Below the pieces are notes generated by a model. The model searched no databases, had not been told where the DNA came from, and worked only from the letters and a program-made list of their open reading frames with translations. From positions 1 through 41,400 of the forward strand of contig SVOQ01000023.1 in assembly GCA_015066345.1 (NCBI GenBank): DNA of 41,400 bases, written 5' to 3'. This stretch comes from Oscillospiraceae bacterium. GTDB taxonomy: Bacteria; Bacillota; Clostridia; Oscillospirales; Acutalibacteraceae. Positions 6,664 through 16,582 of this stretch are shown here, in pieces. Made by a program: the position numbers and the translations under genes. The first letter of the stretch is position 1, and each line of letters starts with the position of its first letter.

Positions 6664-7326
6664 TTGGATATTTTACAGGCTATGAATGAAAGGCATTCTG
6701 TCAGGAGGTATACTGACGAGCCTTTAAGCGAAACCGATATTGAGAAACTTAACAGTTTTATTGATAAAATTAATTCAGATAGCGGGTTGCGTTTTGTACT
6801 CGTTACCAATGAACCAAAGGCATTTACGGGTGCTATGGCTTCTTACGGTCATTTCAGTAGTTGTACCGATTACATCGTTGCTTTCGGTAAAAAGGGTCGT
6901 GACGAGGATATTGGTTATTTTGGTGAAAAAATAGTTCTTTACGCTCAGAGTATAGGCGTTAATTCCTGTTGGGTTGCCCTTACTTTCAGTAAAAAAGGAA
7001 TACCCGTTAAACCGCAGAAAAATGAAAAGTTTTATATTGTAATTTCCCTTGGGTACGGTATTCATCAGGGCAGACCCCATAAGAATAAACCGCTTGATGA
7101 TTTATGCAAATGTAACGGCGAAATGCCCGACTGGTTTAAAAACGCTATGGACGGTGTTTTAACTGCACCAACGGCTATTAATCAACAGAAGTTTCATTTT
7201 GAACTTATTGATGATAACAAAGTTAAAGCTAAAGCACTTTTAGGACCTTGCTCAAAAATGGATTTGGGTATAGTTAAATATCATTTTGAATTAGGTGCAG
7301 GGGATTATAAATTTCGGTGGGTGTAA
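6664..7326 (+). CDS. Nitroreductase-family protein
   Basis: A 220-residue FMN-type nitroreductase-fold protein. The N terminus AMNERHSVRRYTDEPLSE is the phosphate-binding start of the family, and the C-terminal half carries APTAINQQKFHFEL, the usual second FMN contact, near residue 170. It fits the two-domain putative TM nitroreductase group, which reduces flavin-linked substrates with NAD(P)H. The start is most likely TTG 6664, because AGGTG (6653-6657) lies 6 nt upstream; a GTG at 6655 would overlap that site. It is the first gene of a five-gene operon and ends 4 nt before the phosphatase. Confidence 0.88.
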   Translation: MDILQAMNERHSVRRYTDEPLSETDIEKLNSFIDKINSDSGLRFVLVTNEPKAFTGAMASYGHFSSCTDYIVAFGKKGRDEDIGYFGEKIVLYAQSIGVNSCWVALTFSKKGIPVKPQKNEKFYIVISLGYGIHQGRPHKNKPLDDLCKCNGEMPDWFKNAMDGVLTAPTAINQQKFHFELIDDNKVKAKALLGPCSKMDLGIVKYHFELGAGDYKFRWV

Positions 7327-7330
7327 ATGT

Positions 7331-7801
7331 ATGATTCGTGTAATGTTCGTTTGTCACGGTAATATTTGCCGTAGTCCCATGGCGGAGTTCGTTTTCAAGG
7401 ATTTAATTAATAAAAAAGGATTAAAAGATAAATTCATCGTTTCTTTATCTGCTACGAGTACCGAGGAAATATGGAATGGTGTCGGAAATCCCGTATATCC
7501 ACCTGCAAAAAGAATGTTAAATTCACACGGTATAAATTGTGACGGTAAAAGGGCGGTACAGTTAAAAAAAGACGATTACGATAATTTTGATTATTTTGTA
7601 GGTATGGATGGAGCAAATATCCGTAATATGCATAGAATATTAATGGGCGACCCCGACAAAAAGATTTATAAGCTACTTTCTTTTGCCGGACGTTCCGACG
7701 ATGTTGCCGACCCTTGGTACACAGGGGATTTTGAAACAACTTATAGAGATGTTTTACAAGGTTGCAAAGCTTTGCTCGAATATATTTTAAGTAACGATTG
7801 A
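7331..7801 (+). CDS. Low-molecular-weight protein-tyrosine phosphatase
   Basis: A 156-residue cytosolic phosphatase. The P-loop CHGNICRS (Cys8 nucleophile, Arg14) is at the N terminus, and the general acid aspartate is in ADPWYTGDFE near residue 130. Both match the LMW-PTP family, and the length is normal. The start ATG 7331 lies 4 nt after the nitroreductase stop with GGTGGG about 9 nt upstream. In Gram-positives such enzymes counter tyrosine or arginine kinases; no partner kinase is in the window. Confidence 0.94.
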   Translation: MIRVMFVCHGNICRSPMAEFVFKDLINKKGLKDKFIVSLSATSTEEIWNGVGNPVYPPAKRMLNSHGINCDGKRAVQLKKDDYDNFDYFVGMDGANIRNMHRILMGDPDKKIYKLLSFAGRSDDVADPWYTGDFETTYRDVLQGCKALLEYILSND

Positions 7802-7811
7802 CGGTGGTTTT

Positions 7812-8567
7812 ATGAAAATTGTATTACTCACTGCTTTAGGTGTTGGCGGAGCCACAATGTTCGGCTCTGTTATAGGCTTTATTTTTAAAAAGATTTCACA
7901 TAAATTCAGTGATATAGTTCTTTCTTTTGCGGCGGGTGTTATGCTCGCGGCGGCGGTATTAGGCTTAATTATTCCATCGGTTGAATACGGTGGTAAATAC
8001 GGTATAATCATTACGGTTATAGGCGTTTTCTGCGGAGCGGTTTGTCTTAATCTTATAGATAAACTTGTCCCACATATGCATAAAATTGTCGGTGTTGATT
8101 CAGAGAAGCACCGAGGAAATGAAAATCTTAATAAAGTTCTTCTTTTCGTTATGGCTATTGCCATTCACAACCTGCCCGAAGGTATTGCGGCTGGAGTAGG
8201 CTTCGGCGGTGGTGACACAAGCGAGGCACTGCTTATAGCGGGAGGTATTGCACTTCAGAATATTCCCGAGGGTATGGTAATTATCGGACCTATGTTGGCC
8301 GCCGGTATTTCACCCCGTAGGACATTTATTTGTGCTATGGCAACGGGGCTTGTAGAGGTTTTAGGTACACTTCTCGGTTATTGTGCAGTTAGTATTGCTA
8401 CGTTTATTTTACCATTTGCTCTTGCTTTTGCAGGTGGTACAATGCTTTACGTTGTAAGTGACGAGATTATACCCGAAACCCATTCACACGGCAGCGAAAG
8501 AGGTGCGACCTACGCATTACTTGTTGGTTTTTGCGTAATGCTCGTTTCGGATGTATTATTGGGTTAG
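7812..8567 (+). CDS. ZIP-family metal transporter
   Basis: A 251-residue membrane protein with about eight segments. The two metal-site helices are clear: HNLPEGIAAGVG near residue 117 and the paired QNIPEGMV near residue 151. A further DEIIPETHSHG lies near residue 217. These match ZupT/ZIP permeases that import zinc or other divalent cations. The gene lies 10 nt after the phosphatase with GACGGTGG as ribosome site, and its stop abuts the SfsA start. The metal specificity is not shown. Confidence 0.93.
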   Translation: MKIVLLTALGVGGATMFGSVIGFIFKKISHKFSDIVLSFAAGVMLAAAVLGLIIPSVEYGGKYGIIITVIGVFCGAVCLNLIDKLVPHMHKIVGVDSEKHRGNENLNKVLLFVMAIAIHNLPEGIAAGVGFGGGDTSEALLIAGGIALQNIPEGMVIIGPMLAAGISPRRTFICAMATGLVEVLGTLLGYCAVSIATFILPFALAFAGGTMLYVVSDEIIPETHSHGSERGATYALLVGFCVMLVSDVLLG

Positions 8568-9269
8568 GTGATTGTTATAAAATATAAGGAAGTTAAAAAG
8601 GGTACTTTTATTGAGCGTCCCAACAGATTTATTGCTAAAGTATCGGTTGACGGCACAGAAGAAACGGTGCACGTTAAAAATACGGGCAGATGCAAAGAGT
8701 TGCTTATAAAAGGTGCAACAGTTTACCTTAGTGTGTCTGATAATCCCTCGAGAAAGACAAAATACGACTTAATCGGCGTTGAAAAGATAACTGACAGAGA
8801 TATTTTAAAAGTCAATATGGACTCACAGATACCGAACGACGTAGTTAACGAATGGTTAAAAGGCTGTGATTTGTTTTCTCCAAAAGCAATTATAAAACGT
8901 GAGGTTTTTTATAATAAATCCCGTTTCGATTTTTATATAGAGGATGATAACCGACGAATTTTTCTTGAAGTCAAAGGCGTAACCCTTGAAAATAACGGTG
9001 TTGCTTCTTTCCCCGATGCACCAACCGAAAGGGGAATTAAGCATATAAATGAACTTATAGAATGCCTTAATGAGGGTTACGAGGCATACATATTTTTCGT
9101 GATACAAATGAAGAATATCGACTATTTTACCCCGAATTATGAAACTCACCCTGAGTTCGGGGAAGCTTTGAAAAAAGCACAAAGCAAAGGCGTAAAAATC
9201 CTCGCTTACGACTGTATTGTTACTGAGGATAGCATTATTATTGATAAAGAAATTAAAGTTGTTTTATAA
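8568..9269 (+). CDS. sfsA: SfsA-family DNA/RNA nuclease-like protein
   Basis: A 233-residue protein covering the full family length. Matching features are the N-terminal OB-like part (RPNRFIAKVSVDGTEETVHVKNTGRCKELL) and the nuclease-type core with RFDFYIEDDNRRIFLEVKGVTLE near residue 120. These acidic residues, with the E-V-K motif, fit the PD-(D/E)XK fold of SfsA. The assumed start is GTG 8568, immediately after the ZIP stop. A GGTGAT site overlaps it, so a start a few codons later is possible. Its physiological role in Clostridia is uncertain; the 'sugar fermentation stimulation' name is historical. Confidence 0.9.
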   Translation: MIVIKYKEVKKGTFIERPNRFIAKVSVDGTEETVHVKNTGRCKELLIKGATVYLSVSDNPSRKTKYDLIGVEKITDRDILKVNMDSQIPNDVVNEWLKGCDLFSPKAIIKREVFYNKSRFDFYIEDDNRRIFLEVKGVTLENNGVASFPDAPTERGIKHINELIECLNEGYEAYIFFVIQMKNIDYFTPNYETHPEFGEALKKAQSKGVKILAYDCIVTEDSIIIDKEIKVVL

Positions 9270-9289
9270 ACAAAAAAGGATGTGAAAAT

Positions 9290-11767
9290 ATGGCTAAAAA
9301 ATTACATTTACTTTGCAACGCCCATCTTGACCCTGTATGGCAATGGGAGTGGGAGGAGGGTGCTGCAGAGGCACTATCCACTTTCCGAATTGCGGCTCAA
9401 TTCTGCGAAGAATACGAAAATTTTGTATTCTGCCACAATGAGGCGTTATTATACAAATGGGTTGAGGAGTTTGACCCCGAACTATTTACTCATATCCAAG
9501 ACCTTGTTAAAAGAGGAAAATGGCATATAATAGGCGGCTGGCATTTGCAACCCGACTGTAATATGCCCTCGGGTGAGGCTCTTGTAAGGCAGATAATGAG
9601 TGGTAGAAAATACTTCAAGGAAAAGTTTGGTGTTGTACCCACTGTGGCTTTTAATGCCGACCCCTTTGGTCATAGTCGCGGTCTTGTACAGATTATGAAA
9701 AAAAGCGGTTATGACGGTTACTTATTTATGAGACCCAGTCCCGCATTTCTGACATTACCGTCAAATGATTTTACTTGGAAAGGTTATGACGGCTCCGAAA
9801 TTACCGCAGTCAGAATGAGGGGCGGATATAATTCAGGTAAAGGTCGTGCAAGTGAAAAAATTTTAAGACTCATTGACGATTGTCCCGAGGATGATTTTTA
9901 TTTATGCCTTTGGGGTATCGGTAATCACGGTGGCGGACCATCTAAAAAAGACCTGGATGATATAGATGTACTTATAAAAGAACAGGCTGAAAATGGCGTT
10001 GAGGTGTTACATTCAACCGAGGAAGCCTATTTTAACGAGCTTCGTGAAAAAAAGGAACTTCCCGTTTTTGATAAAAGTCTTAATCCTTGGGCACCCGGTT
10101 GCTACACAAGTCAGATTCGTGTAAAACAGAAATACAGACTCGCTGAAAATACATATTTTCTTACGGAGTCAATGTGTTCACACGCCTCCTCATTAGGTCT
10201 TATGAAATACCCTGCTGAGAAACTCGCCGAGGCTATTTATGATATAATCACAGTGCAATTTCACGATATGTTACCCGGCTCATCCATTCAACCTGCCGAG
10301 GAAATGTGTATAAGAATGCTCGACCACGCAATTGAGATTCTTTCCCGAATTAAGGCTCAGGCATTCTTTGCTCTTGCCTCAGGTCAGAAAAAAGCCCCTG
10401 AAGATAAAATACCCGTATTTGTTTATAACCCTTACCCTTATGAAGTAAAAGGGGATTTCACAGCGGAATTTATGCTTTGGGACCAAGTGCGTGACTTCGT
10501 GTTTATGAAGCCCCAAATCTTCAACAAAAATGGTGAAAAATGCCCCACCCAATGCGAGAAAGAGTACAGTACAATTCCCATTGAGTGGAGTAAGAGAGTC
10601 GTTTTTAATGCAACTCTCCTGCCGATGAAGCTCAACAGATTTGAGTGTGCTTTTGAAAGAGTACCCCAAAAACCCGAAAAGGTTTGTAAAGAAACTGATA
10701 CATATTTCATATTCGAAACGGGAACTTTGAGTGTTAAAATCAATAAAAATACAGGCTTAATTGATTCTATAATCAAAAATGGATATGAATACGTAACCGA
10801 GGGTGCTTTTGCCCTTGAGGTGTGGAATGATAACTCTGACCCTTGGTATATGGAAGAAACCGAATGGCTCGAAAAAATCGGTGAATTTAAACTCCTTAAT
10901 GATAGTGATGCACAGAAATTCTGTAATACTCACGAACCTATAAAAGGCGTACATATTATTGAATGCGGTGACGTACGAACTGTTTTCGAGGCGGTGTTTG
11001 GTTACGAAAAATCTAACGCAACCGTTAAATACATTCTTTCAAAAGATGGTAGTTTTAAGACCGATATCCGCGTAAACTGGTGCGAAAAGGAGAAACTTAT
11101 AAAGTTAAAAGTTCCCTCCGGCTTTAGTGCCGACGAATGCATCGGTGAACACCCTTACGGCAGAGAAACTCTTAAAAATAACCTTGAAGAAAATGTATCG
11201 CAGAAATACGTTGCAATTTGCTCGGATGATAAGGCAATTCTTGCGGTGAATAACGGTGTTTACGGTTCATCTTTCGATGAAAAGACAGGTGTATTACATA
11301 TTTCTCTTATGCGTTCGCCCTCGTATTGTGCACATCCCGTTGATGACAGGGTTGTTATGCCTCAGGACAGAGCGATGCCCTATGTTGAACAAGGCGAAAG
11401 AGATTTTTCATTTGAATTTTGTTTTGGTGACAGAACAGAGATTCTTAATAATGCATCAAGAATTGCTCAACATTTTAATGTTACACCAATGGTTCTGTCT
11501 TTTTATCCAACAGGTGTGGGAGAATTACCTTCATCACCAATAAGCATTAAAGATAATGATATTATCAATATAACCGCATTTAAAAAAGCGGAAAATACTG
11601 ATGACTATATTATCCGTCTGTTTAACCCCACGGAAAATAAGCAAAATGCAAAACTAACTTATTTTAATAGCTCAATTGAAGTAGAGTTTGCTCCGTTTGA
11701 AATCAAAACTCTTAAGTGTAATATTAATAGCATAGCTGAAACTCAGTTAATGGAAGATATTATATAA
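9290..11767 (+). CDS. GH38 alpha-mannosidase
   Basis: An 825-residue cytoplasmic glycosidase without signal peptide. The GH38 core has the zinc site HLDPVWQW (His12, Asp14) and the nucleophile in NADPFGHS (Asp124). Further zinc ligand sequence QFHDMLPGSS lies near residue 323, followed by the middle and beta-rich C-terminal domains. It hydrolyses alpha-mannosides from short oligosaccharides taken into the cell. Start ATG 9290 follows AAAGGATG. It is the last gene of the nitroreductase operon and ends at a strong terminator. The linkage (alpha-1,2/1,3/1,6) cannot be told. Confidence 0.95.
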   Translation: MAKKLHLLCNAHLDPVWQWEWEEGAAEALSTFRIAAQFCEEYENFVFCHNEALLYKWVEEFDPELFTHIQDLVKRGKWHIIGGWHLQPDCNMPSGEALVRQIMSGRKYFKEKFGVVPTVAFNADPFGHSRGLVQIMKKSGYDGYLFMRPSPAFLTLPSNDFTWKGYDGSEITAVRMRGGYNSGKGRASEKILRLIDDCPEDDFYLCLWGIGNHGGGPSKKDLDDIDVLIKEQAENGVEVLHSTEEAYFNELREKKELPVFDKSLNPWAPGCYTSQIRVKQKYRLAENTYFLTESMCSHASSLGLMKYPAEKLAEAIYDIITVQFHDMLPGSSIQPAEEMCIRMLDHAIEILSRIKAQAFFALASGQKKAPEDKIPVFVYNPYPYEVKGDFTAEFMLWDQVRDFVFMKPQIFNKNGEKCPTQCEKEYSTIPIEWSKRVVFNATLLPMKLNRFECAFERVPQKPEKVCKETDTYFIFETGTLSVKINKNTGLIDSIIKNGYEYVTEGAFALEVWNDNSDPWYMEETEWLEKIGEFKLLNDSDAQKFCNTHEPIKGVHIIECGDVRTVFEAVFGYEKSNATVKYILSKDGSFKTDIRVNWCEKEKLIKLKVPSGFSADECIGEHPYGRETLKNNLEENVSQKYVAICSDDKAILAVNNGVYGSSFDEKTGVLHISLMRSPSYCAHPVDDRVVMPQDRAMPYVEQGERDFSFEFCFGDRTEILNNASRIAQHFNVTPMVLSFYPTGVGELPSSPISIKDNDIINITAFKKAENTDDYIIRLFNPTENKQNAKLTYFNSSIEVEFAPFEIKTLKCNINSIAETQLMEDII

Positions 11768-11810
11768 AAAACACAGACTTTCGGAACAAAAACCGAAAGT
11801 CTGTTTTTTT
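11767..11810. terminator. Bidirectional terminator between GH38 and GH30 genes
   Basis: CAGACTTTCGG (11774-11784) pairs perfectly with CCGAAAGTCTG (11793-11803), with A-rich and T-rich flanks on both sides. Confidence 0.9.
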
Positions 11811-13239
11811 ATTTTATGACAAAAGTTGTGATTGAGTTGCTTTTAAGAGTGTAATTAAAACTACCGTTATTAAATTCAAAACAGGGGAGTTCGGACCAAT
11901 TTTCACCCTCTTCAAGAGTACCCGATGTGCGGATTATCTGAACTTTACTTGTTGTGCTTTTATAATCGCTTACATCAAAGGTTTTAATTATATCTTCTTT
12001 TTTATCGTTTACAGCGACAATTGTTAATTTACCGTTTTCGTTATTAACTGCACCGAGTGTATTTGAATCACAGTGGATTATTGTATCACCGGGGCGGATG
12101 TATCTCGAAAACTGACCGAATGCGTAATATTTTTTTGAAAGTAAAATTTCCTTTGTATCGTGGTCTGCAAAGGCAACTCCCCAATAGCCGTTATCAGTCG
12201 AGGGGAAACCCGAATCCACGTTACCCATAAAGCCGTCCTTACTCCTGTGGTGGTCAATTACGAGCCAAATAACCCACGCAGAAGGGGAAAGAGCGTTAAT
12301 ATCGGAAATAATTTTCTTCGAAAACCACAACGCGGCACCCATCTGACCCGCATCTTCACCCGCAACATCGCTCCAGTCGGTTTCGCTCATCCAAATATTT
12401 ACTTTTTCCTTAAGCATCAGTTGACCTAATTCCTCTTGTTTTTCCGTGCCGTAGGTATGAGCGTTTACGCGGTCGAGGACTTTTTTCACTTCATCGGTAT
12501 ATAAATTGTATTCTTCAATTTGTTTATCGGTGGAGGTTTCGTCACTTGCAACTATTTTAATATGGTTTAAACCCTTACCTTTAATTGCTTTGGCGGTTTC
12601 AATTATAATTTTATTCTGACTTTCGCCCGGGTCGTAGTGGCAACCCTCTTGTTTCGGGCTGAATTCACCCCAATAATCGGTGTTGGGTTCATTCATTGGT
12701 GAAACACAGTAGACATTAATATTAAGTTTATTATTTATGTATTCGGTTACGTGGGCGATATACCGGGCAAAAGCCTCGTAGCAATCATCTTTCAGGTTAT
12801 TGTCATTAGGGTCAGTATTACCGCTCGTACAACCGCTTTTAGTCATAAAATAGGGTGGTGAATTTGAGAAAACTTCAACTAAGGCGTCTTTACCCGCGGA
12901 TTTATACGCACATTTAAGTACATTCAACTGATTCGAGTCGGCTTCATAGTCATAATAATATTCATTTTTATTCTTATCATAATTAAGCCAACCGGGGATA
13001 ATTGAATCCGTCCTTGTAATGTGTTTATGTGTCGGGTCGTCACCGCCACCGATATTATAACGCATTATATTAAGATTAAGACCCTTTTCGCTAAAGAACA
13101 GCTCGGAACTCTTCTCGGTTAATTCGGGGGAATAGCCAACCCTGTGAGCCCACCAACAAAGGCTTGTACCCCAACCCTCAAAAATACCGTCATTGGTTTT
13201 TGATGTATTATCCGAGCATAATTTTACGGTGTTATTCAA
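11809..13239 (-). CDS. GH30 glycoside hydrolase (endo-beta-1,6-galactanase type)
   Basis: A glycoside hydrolase of 476 residues with no signal peptide. The catalytic pair is visible: acid/base in SPMNEPN near residue 180 and nucleophile in WMSETDWSD near residue 285, followed by the beta-sandwich side domain of GH30. The N-terminal block FEGWGTSLCWWAHRVG and IMRYNIGGGDDPTH resemble the endo-beta-1,6-galactanase branch. TTG 13239 is preferred over GTG 13248 because GAGGTG lies 6 nt before it. Absence of a signal peptide suggests it works on imported oligosaccharides or is exported by another route. It converges on the mannosidase gene. Confidence 0.92.
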   Translation of the reverse strand: MNNTVKLCSDNTSKTNDGIFEGWGTSLCWWAHRVGYSPELTEKSSELFFSEKGLNLNIMRYNIGGGDDPTHKHITRTDSIIPGWLNYDKNKNEYYYDYEADSNQLNVLKCAYKSAGKDALVEVFSNSPPYFMTKSGCTSGNTDPNDNNLKDDCYEAFARYIAHVTEYINNKLNINVYCVSPMNEPNTDYWGEFSPKQEGCHYDPGESQNKIIIETAKAIKGKGLNHIKIVASDETSTDKQIEEYNLYTDEVKKVLDRVNAHTYGTEKQEELGQLMLKEKVNIWMSETDWSDVAGEDAGQMGAALWFSKKIISDINALSPSAWVIWLVIDHHRSKDGFMGNVDSGFPSTDNGYWGVAFADHDTKEILLSKKYYAFGQFSRYIRPGDTIIHCDSNTLGAVNNENGKLTIVAVNDKKEDIIKTFDVSDYKSTTSKVQIIRTSGTLEEGENWSELPCFEFNNGSFNYTLKSNSITTFVIK

Positions 13240-13330
13240 ACTGATCACCTCGTAATATGAGTTTATTACATAATTTTGAAATAATCAATATGTTGCAAAA
13301 TTTATTTACAGGGTTTAATATATTTATAAC

Positions 13331-13358
13331 TTTACTTTTTCTTTACTTTTTTATTACT
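13331..13358. promoter_or_regulatory. 11-bp-periodic direct repeat, likely response-regulator operator
   Basis: TTTACT (13331), TTTACT (13342) and ATTACT (13353) are spaced exactly 11 bp apart in front of an OmpR/PhoB-type regulator gene. Tandem half-sites at 11 bp are the usual binding mode of that regulator class, so autoregulation is the simplest reading. Confidence 0.55.
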
Positions 13359-13417
13359 TAATCTTATTTCCGTTGTGGTTTAATTTAGCCAAGGTCATAG
13401 GATTACGGAGGTTTACT

Positions 13418-14107
13418 ATGTATCGTGTACTTGTTTGCGATGATGACATTGCAATTTTAGAATCTGTTAAAATCTACCTTGAAAACGAGGGCTACGAGGT
13501 TTTAACCGCCGTTAACGGGCTTGAGGCGTTAAAAATTATTGAGAATAACGATATTCATTGTATGGTTCTCGATATTATGATGCCCGTTCTTGACGGAATC
13601 AGGGCTACGGTAAAAATCCGTGAGAAATATAATTTCCCGATTATTTTTCTTTCGGCTAAAAGCGAGGATACGGATAAAATTACAGGTCTAGGCTTTGGTG
13701 CGGATGATTACGTTACAAAGCCCTTTAACCCGTTGGAACTTGTTGCTCGTGTCCGTTCACAAATCAGGCGTTACGTTTCTTTAGGTAGCCTTACTGTTAC
13801 TAAAAATATGATCGTAACAGGCGGACTTACACTAAATAAGGAAACAAAAGAAGTTCTTGTGGACGGTGAAAATGTAAAACTCACCGCAAGGGAATTTAAT
13901 ATTCTAAATTATCTTATGGATAATATGGGTAAAGTTCTTTCAAGTACACAGATTTATGAGGCGGTCTGGAACGAACCTGCGTTTCACACCGAAAAGACTG
14001 TAACAGTACATATTAAAAACATCCGCGAAAAAATCGAAATTAATCCTAAAGAACCTAAATATTTAAAGGTGGTGTGGGGTCTTGGATACAAAATTGAAAA
14101 GTATTAA
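13418..14107 (+). CDS. OmpR/PhoB-family response regulator
   Basis: A 229-residue two-domain regulator. The receiver domain has the acidic triad Asp8-10, phosphorylation site Asp52 in VLDIMMPVLDG, Ser/Thr near residue 80 (LSAKSED) and Lys in YVTKPFNP. The C-terminal winged helix (LTAREFNILNYLMDNMGKVLSSTQIYE) ends with TVHIKNIREKIE and a VVWGLGYKIE tail. ATG 13418 has CGGAGG 7 nt upstream. The kinase gene starts inside its last codons, so this is the partner of that kinase. The 11-bp direct repeats lie 60-87 bp upstream of the start. The signal and regulon are unknown. Confidence 0.95.
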   Translation: MYRVLVCDDDIAILESVKIYLENEGYEVLTAVNGLEALKIIENNDIHCMVLDIMMPVLDGIRATVKIREKYNFPIIFLSAKSEDTDKITGLGFGADDYVTKPFNPLELVARVRSQIRRYVSLGSLTVTKNMIVTGGLTLNKETKEVLVDGENVKLTAREFNILNYLMDNMGKVLSSTQIYEAVWNEPAFHTEKTVTVHIKNIREKIEINPKEPKYLKVVWGLGYKIEKY

Positions 14108-16577
14108 GTATTCGATATTCACAAAGTTTTTATGTTGGCTTTTGAGTGTTGTTTTATTTGCATTTTCATTTTCCGTTGTAAGTAAAATCATTTTGGGGTC
14201 ATTTGTATTTGGTTTTGAAGCATTTATCGATAAAAAGCAAGTGGATTTTTATGATACAAATGAATTTAAAATTCATTTTCAATCTGATTTTTCACGTGCG
14301 GTAAGTATTGCTTCGGAGGAAAAGGATGTTTTCTTCGATGAGGTTAATAAATACAAAGAAGATATCGTTGATGAAGTGTATAATGAGTTTTTAGAGGCAA
14401 AGGCAGAAATTATCGGTGAGGAACTGTATTATGCGGTTAATAACTGGGATTCGGAGTATTATCAATACGAGGATAGTGTTGATGAAATCGTGAATAATGA
14501 GGACACAACCTCTCTTAACGTAACCATTTCTGATGATAAAGCCGACTCTTTTAAATTACCCGATGATGCAGGTAGATACATCACCGTTCCGCATTATGCT
14601 CCCGAAAACGTTAAAGTGGCGAGCTATGCCCTTAATACCGCGAACGGCAAAGAATTTCTTAAGTATGAGCCCCTTGTGCGTGATAGTGCTTTTGAAGGCG
14701 AATTTTTAACTTTTAAGAATGTCGGATATTACAGGTATTCCTTTGGTGTTTATTACAGTCTCAGCGATGAACAGGTCAAGAAAGAAATTGCCCGGATTTA
14801 TGATGACAACAGTAAAGATTTTTATGATAGCTATCATGGTACCGAGCACCTTAAATCGTATCTTAAAGAGTATGAAAATCTGAAATATTATTTAGTTAAC
14901 CATGATGGTGAGGTTACGTCTAATGTTGAGGAAATCCCTTCGAATCTGAGTAACAAAACTCACTATGTTCTTGTAAACGGTGCAAACGTTAAAATTGTCG
15001 GTTTTGATGACGATTATTACAACGTGCTTCTCGATAAAAAACAGATTAAAACTCTTTGTCTTTACTTTGACGAGGATTTTAATAGTGATGACACTTATGC
15101 TTTGTTGTATGAAATGTACGGCATTGCTAAGCAGTTAAACGCAAAAATGCTTATTACCGAGTTTATGGTTATGCTTCTTCTAAGTGTATTGTTTCTGATT
15201 ATATGGTTGAGACTTGTTGGTAAACACTCGGGCGAGGATAAGGCAAGAATCTGTTTTGTTGACAAAATACCAAACGATATTCATTTCTTGTTAAGTTTCG
15301 GCATTATTGCAACCGTTGTAACAGTTTTCTGTATGCTTGTTACGTATGATTTGTCTATTGAATTCTGGTATTGTGCACTTCTTTCCCGTTTGGAGGCATT
15401 GCTACCTTTAGTAGCTTTGCTATTGATATTTGCCTTTTTCACGGAATGGCTTGCTTCAGTTGTAAGAATAAAACGAGCAGGGATGAAGTACTTTAAAAAC
15501 ACCGTTATTTATAAAGTATTCGGGTTAATTAAAAAAGTCATTTTAAAACTTGTAAAATTCCTTGGTTACAAACCCAAGGCGGTTAAAATCAGGTTTGTAT
15601 TTATTTTTGCGTTGTATCTTTTAATAAATCTGGTTCTTTTAATCCTTGGTGGATTGTTTATCTCGGATTTCCCGCCTGTAACAATTTTTGTGGTATTCGG
15701 AATTCTGGCTTTCAATATTGTTGTTGGCTATTTTGTGGGCGAGTATATTAATACTCTTGATAAAATAATCGTGGCATCATCCGAAAACAAGGATATTAAT
15801 TTAAATGAATACACTTTGCCACGTTCTTTGAAAATTCTTTCGGATAACTTATCCGTCAAAAATAAATCGATTGATAAAGCAGTTGCCGAAGCGATTAAAA
15901 ATGAACAGATGAAAACCCAACTTATTACTAATGTGTCCCACGATTTAAAAACACCGTTGACTTCACTTATTAATTACTCGGATTTGTTATCTAAATGTGA
16001 ACTTGATAATGAGGACGCGGTAAAATACATTGAGGTAATTAATCAAAAATCAGATAAATTAAAACACCTTATTGAGGATTTGATTGAGGCTTCCAAGGCT
16101 TCAACGGGTAATGTGGTACTTAATAAGACTAAACTTAATCTTTGCGAACTTGCGGTTCAGGCTATCGTTGAGTACACACCCGACCTTGAAAAGAATTTTA
16201 ATACAATCAGATTTAATGAACCTGCCGAAGCACCCGTTGTTTACGCGGACGGTACTAAAACTTACAGAATTATATCCAACCTTTTAAGTAACGTTAAGAA
16301 ATACTCCGCACCCGATACAAGGGTTTATGTGGGTGTTTATAAAGAAAATTCCTACGGTTGCTTTGAGATTAAAAATATTTCAAAAGAGCCACTTGATATT
16401 AACCCCGACCAACTTACCGAAAGGTTTGTAAGAGGGGATGAGTCAAGAACAAACGAGGGTAACGGCTTAGGTCTCGCCATTGCCAAGGATTTATGTGCAT
16501 TACAGGGCGGTATATTAGAGCTTAAAATTGACGGTGACTTATTTAAAGCGACAGTTAAATTACCCTTAAGTGAATAA
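14082..16577 (+). CDS. Membrane sensor histidine kinase
   Basis: An 831-residue kinase overlapping the regulator gene by 26 nt, starting at TTG 14082 behind AAGGTGG. Layout: membrane helix at residues about 14-40, a large acidic extracytoplasmic domain to about 355, then a long multi-helix region (about 360-570). The HisKA motif VSHDLKTPLTSLINY (His620) and a HATPase domain with NLLSNVKKYS and EGNGLGLAIAKDL follow. The G1 box is not the usual DxGxG: the segment reads EIKNISKEPLDINPD, as in some clostridial VanS-like kinases. The extracytoplasmic sensor is rich in Asp/Glu/Tyr and I do not recognise its fold. Confidence 0.93.
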   Translation: MDTKLKSIKYSIFTKFLCWLLSVVLFAFSFSVVSKIILGSFVFGFEAFIDKKQVDFYDTNEFKIHFQSDFSRAVSIASEEKDVFFDEVNKYKEDIVDEVYNEFLEAKAEIIGEELYYAVNNWDSEYYQYEDSVDEIVNNEDTTSLNVTISDDKADSFKLPDDAGRYITVPHYAPENVKVASYALNTANGKEFLKYEPLVRDSAFEGEFLTFKNVGYYRYSFGVYYSLSDEQVKKEIARIYDDNSKDFYDSYHGTEHLKSYLKEYENLKYYLVNHDGEVTSNVEEIPSNLSNKTHYVLVNGANVKIVGFDDDYYNVLLDKKQIKTLCLYFDEDFNSDDTYALLYEMYGIAKQLNAKMLITEFMVMLLLSVLFLIIWLRLVGKHSGEDKARICFVDKIPNDIHFLLSFGIIATVVTVFCMLVTYDLSIEFWYCALLSRLEALLPLVALLLIFAFFTEWLASVVRIKRAGMKYFKNTVIYKVFGLIKKVILKLVKFLGYKPKAVKIRFVFIFALYLLINLVLLILGGLFISDFPPVTIFVVFGILAFNIVVGYFVGEYINTLDKIIVASSENKDINLNEYTLPRSLKILSDNLSVKNKSIDKAVAEAIKNEQMKTQLITNVSHDLKTPLTSLINYSDLLSKCELDNEDAVKYIEVINQKSDKLKHLIEDLIEASKASTGNVVLNKTKLNLCELAVQAIVEYTPDLEKNFNTIRFNEPAEAPVVYADGTKTYRIISNLLSNVKKYSAPDTRVYVGVYKENSYGCFEIKNISKEPLDINPDQLTERFVRGDESRTNEGNGLGLAIAKDLCALQGGILELKIDGDLFKATVKLPLSE

Positions 16578-16582
16578 AATAA

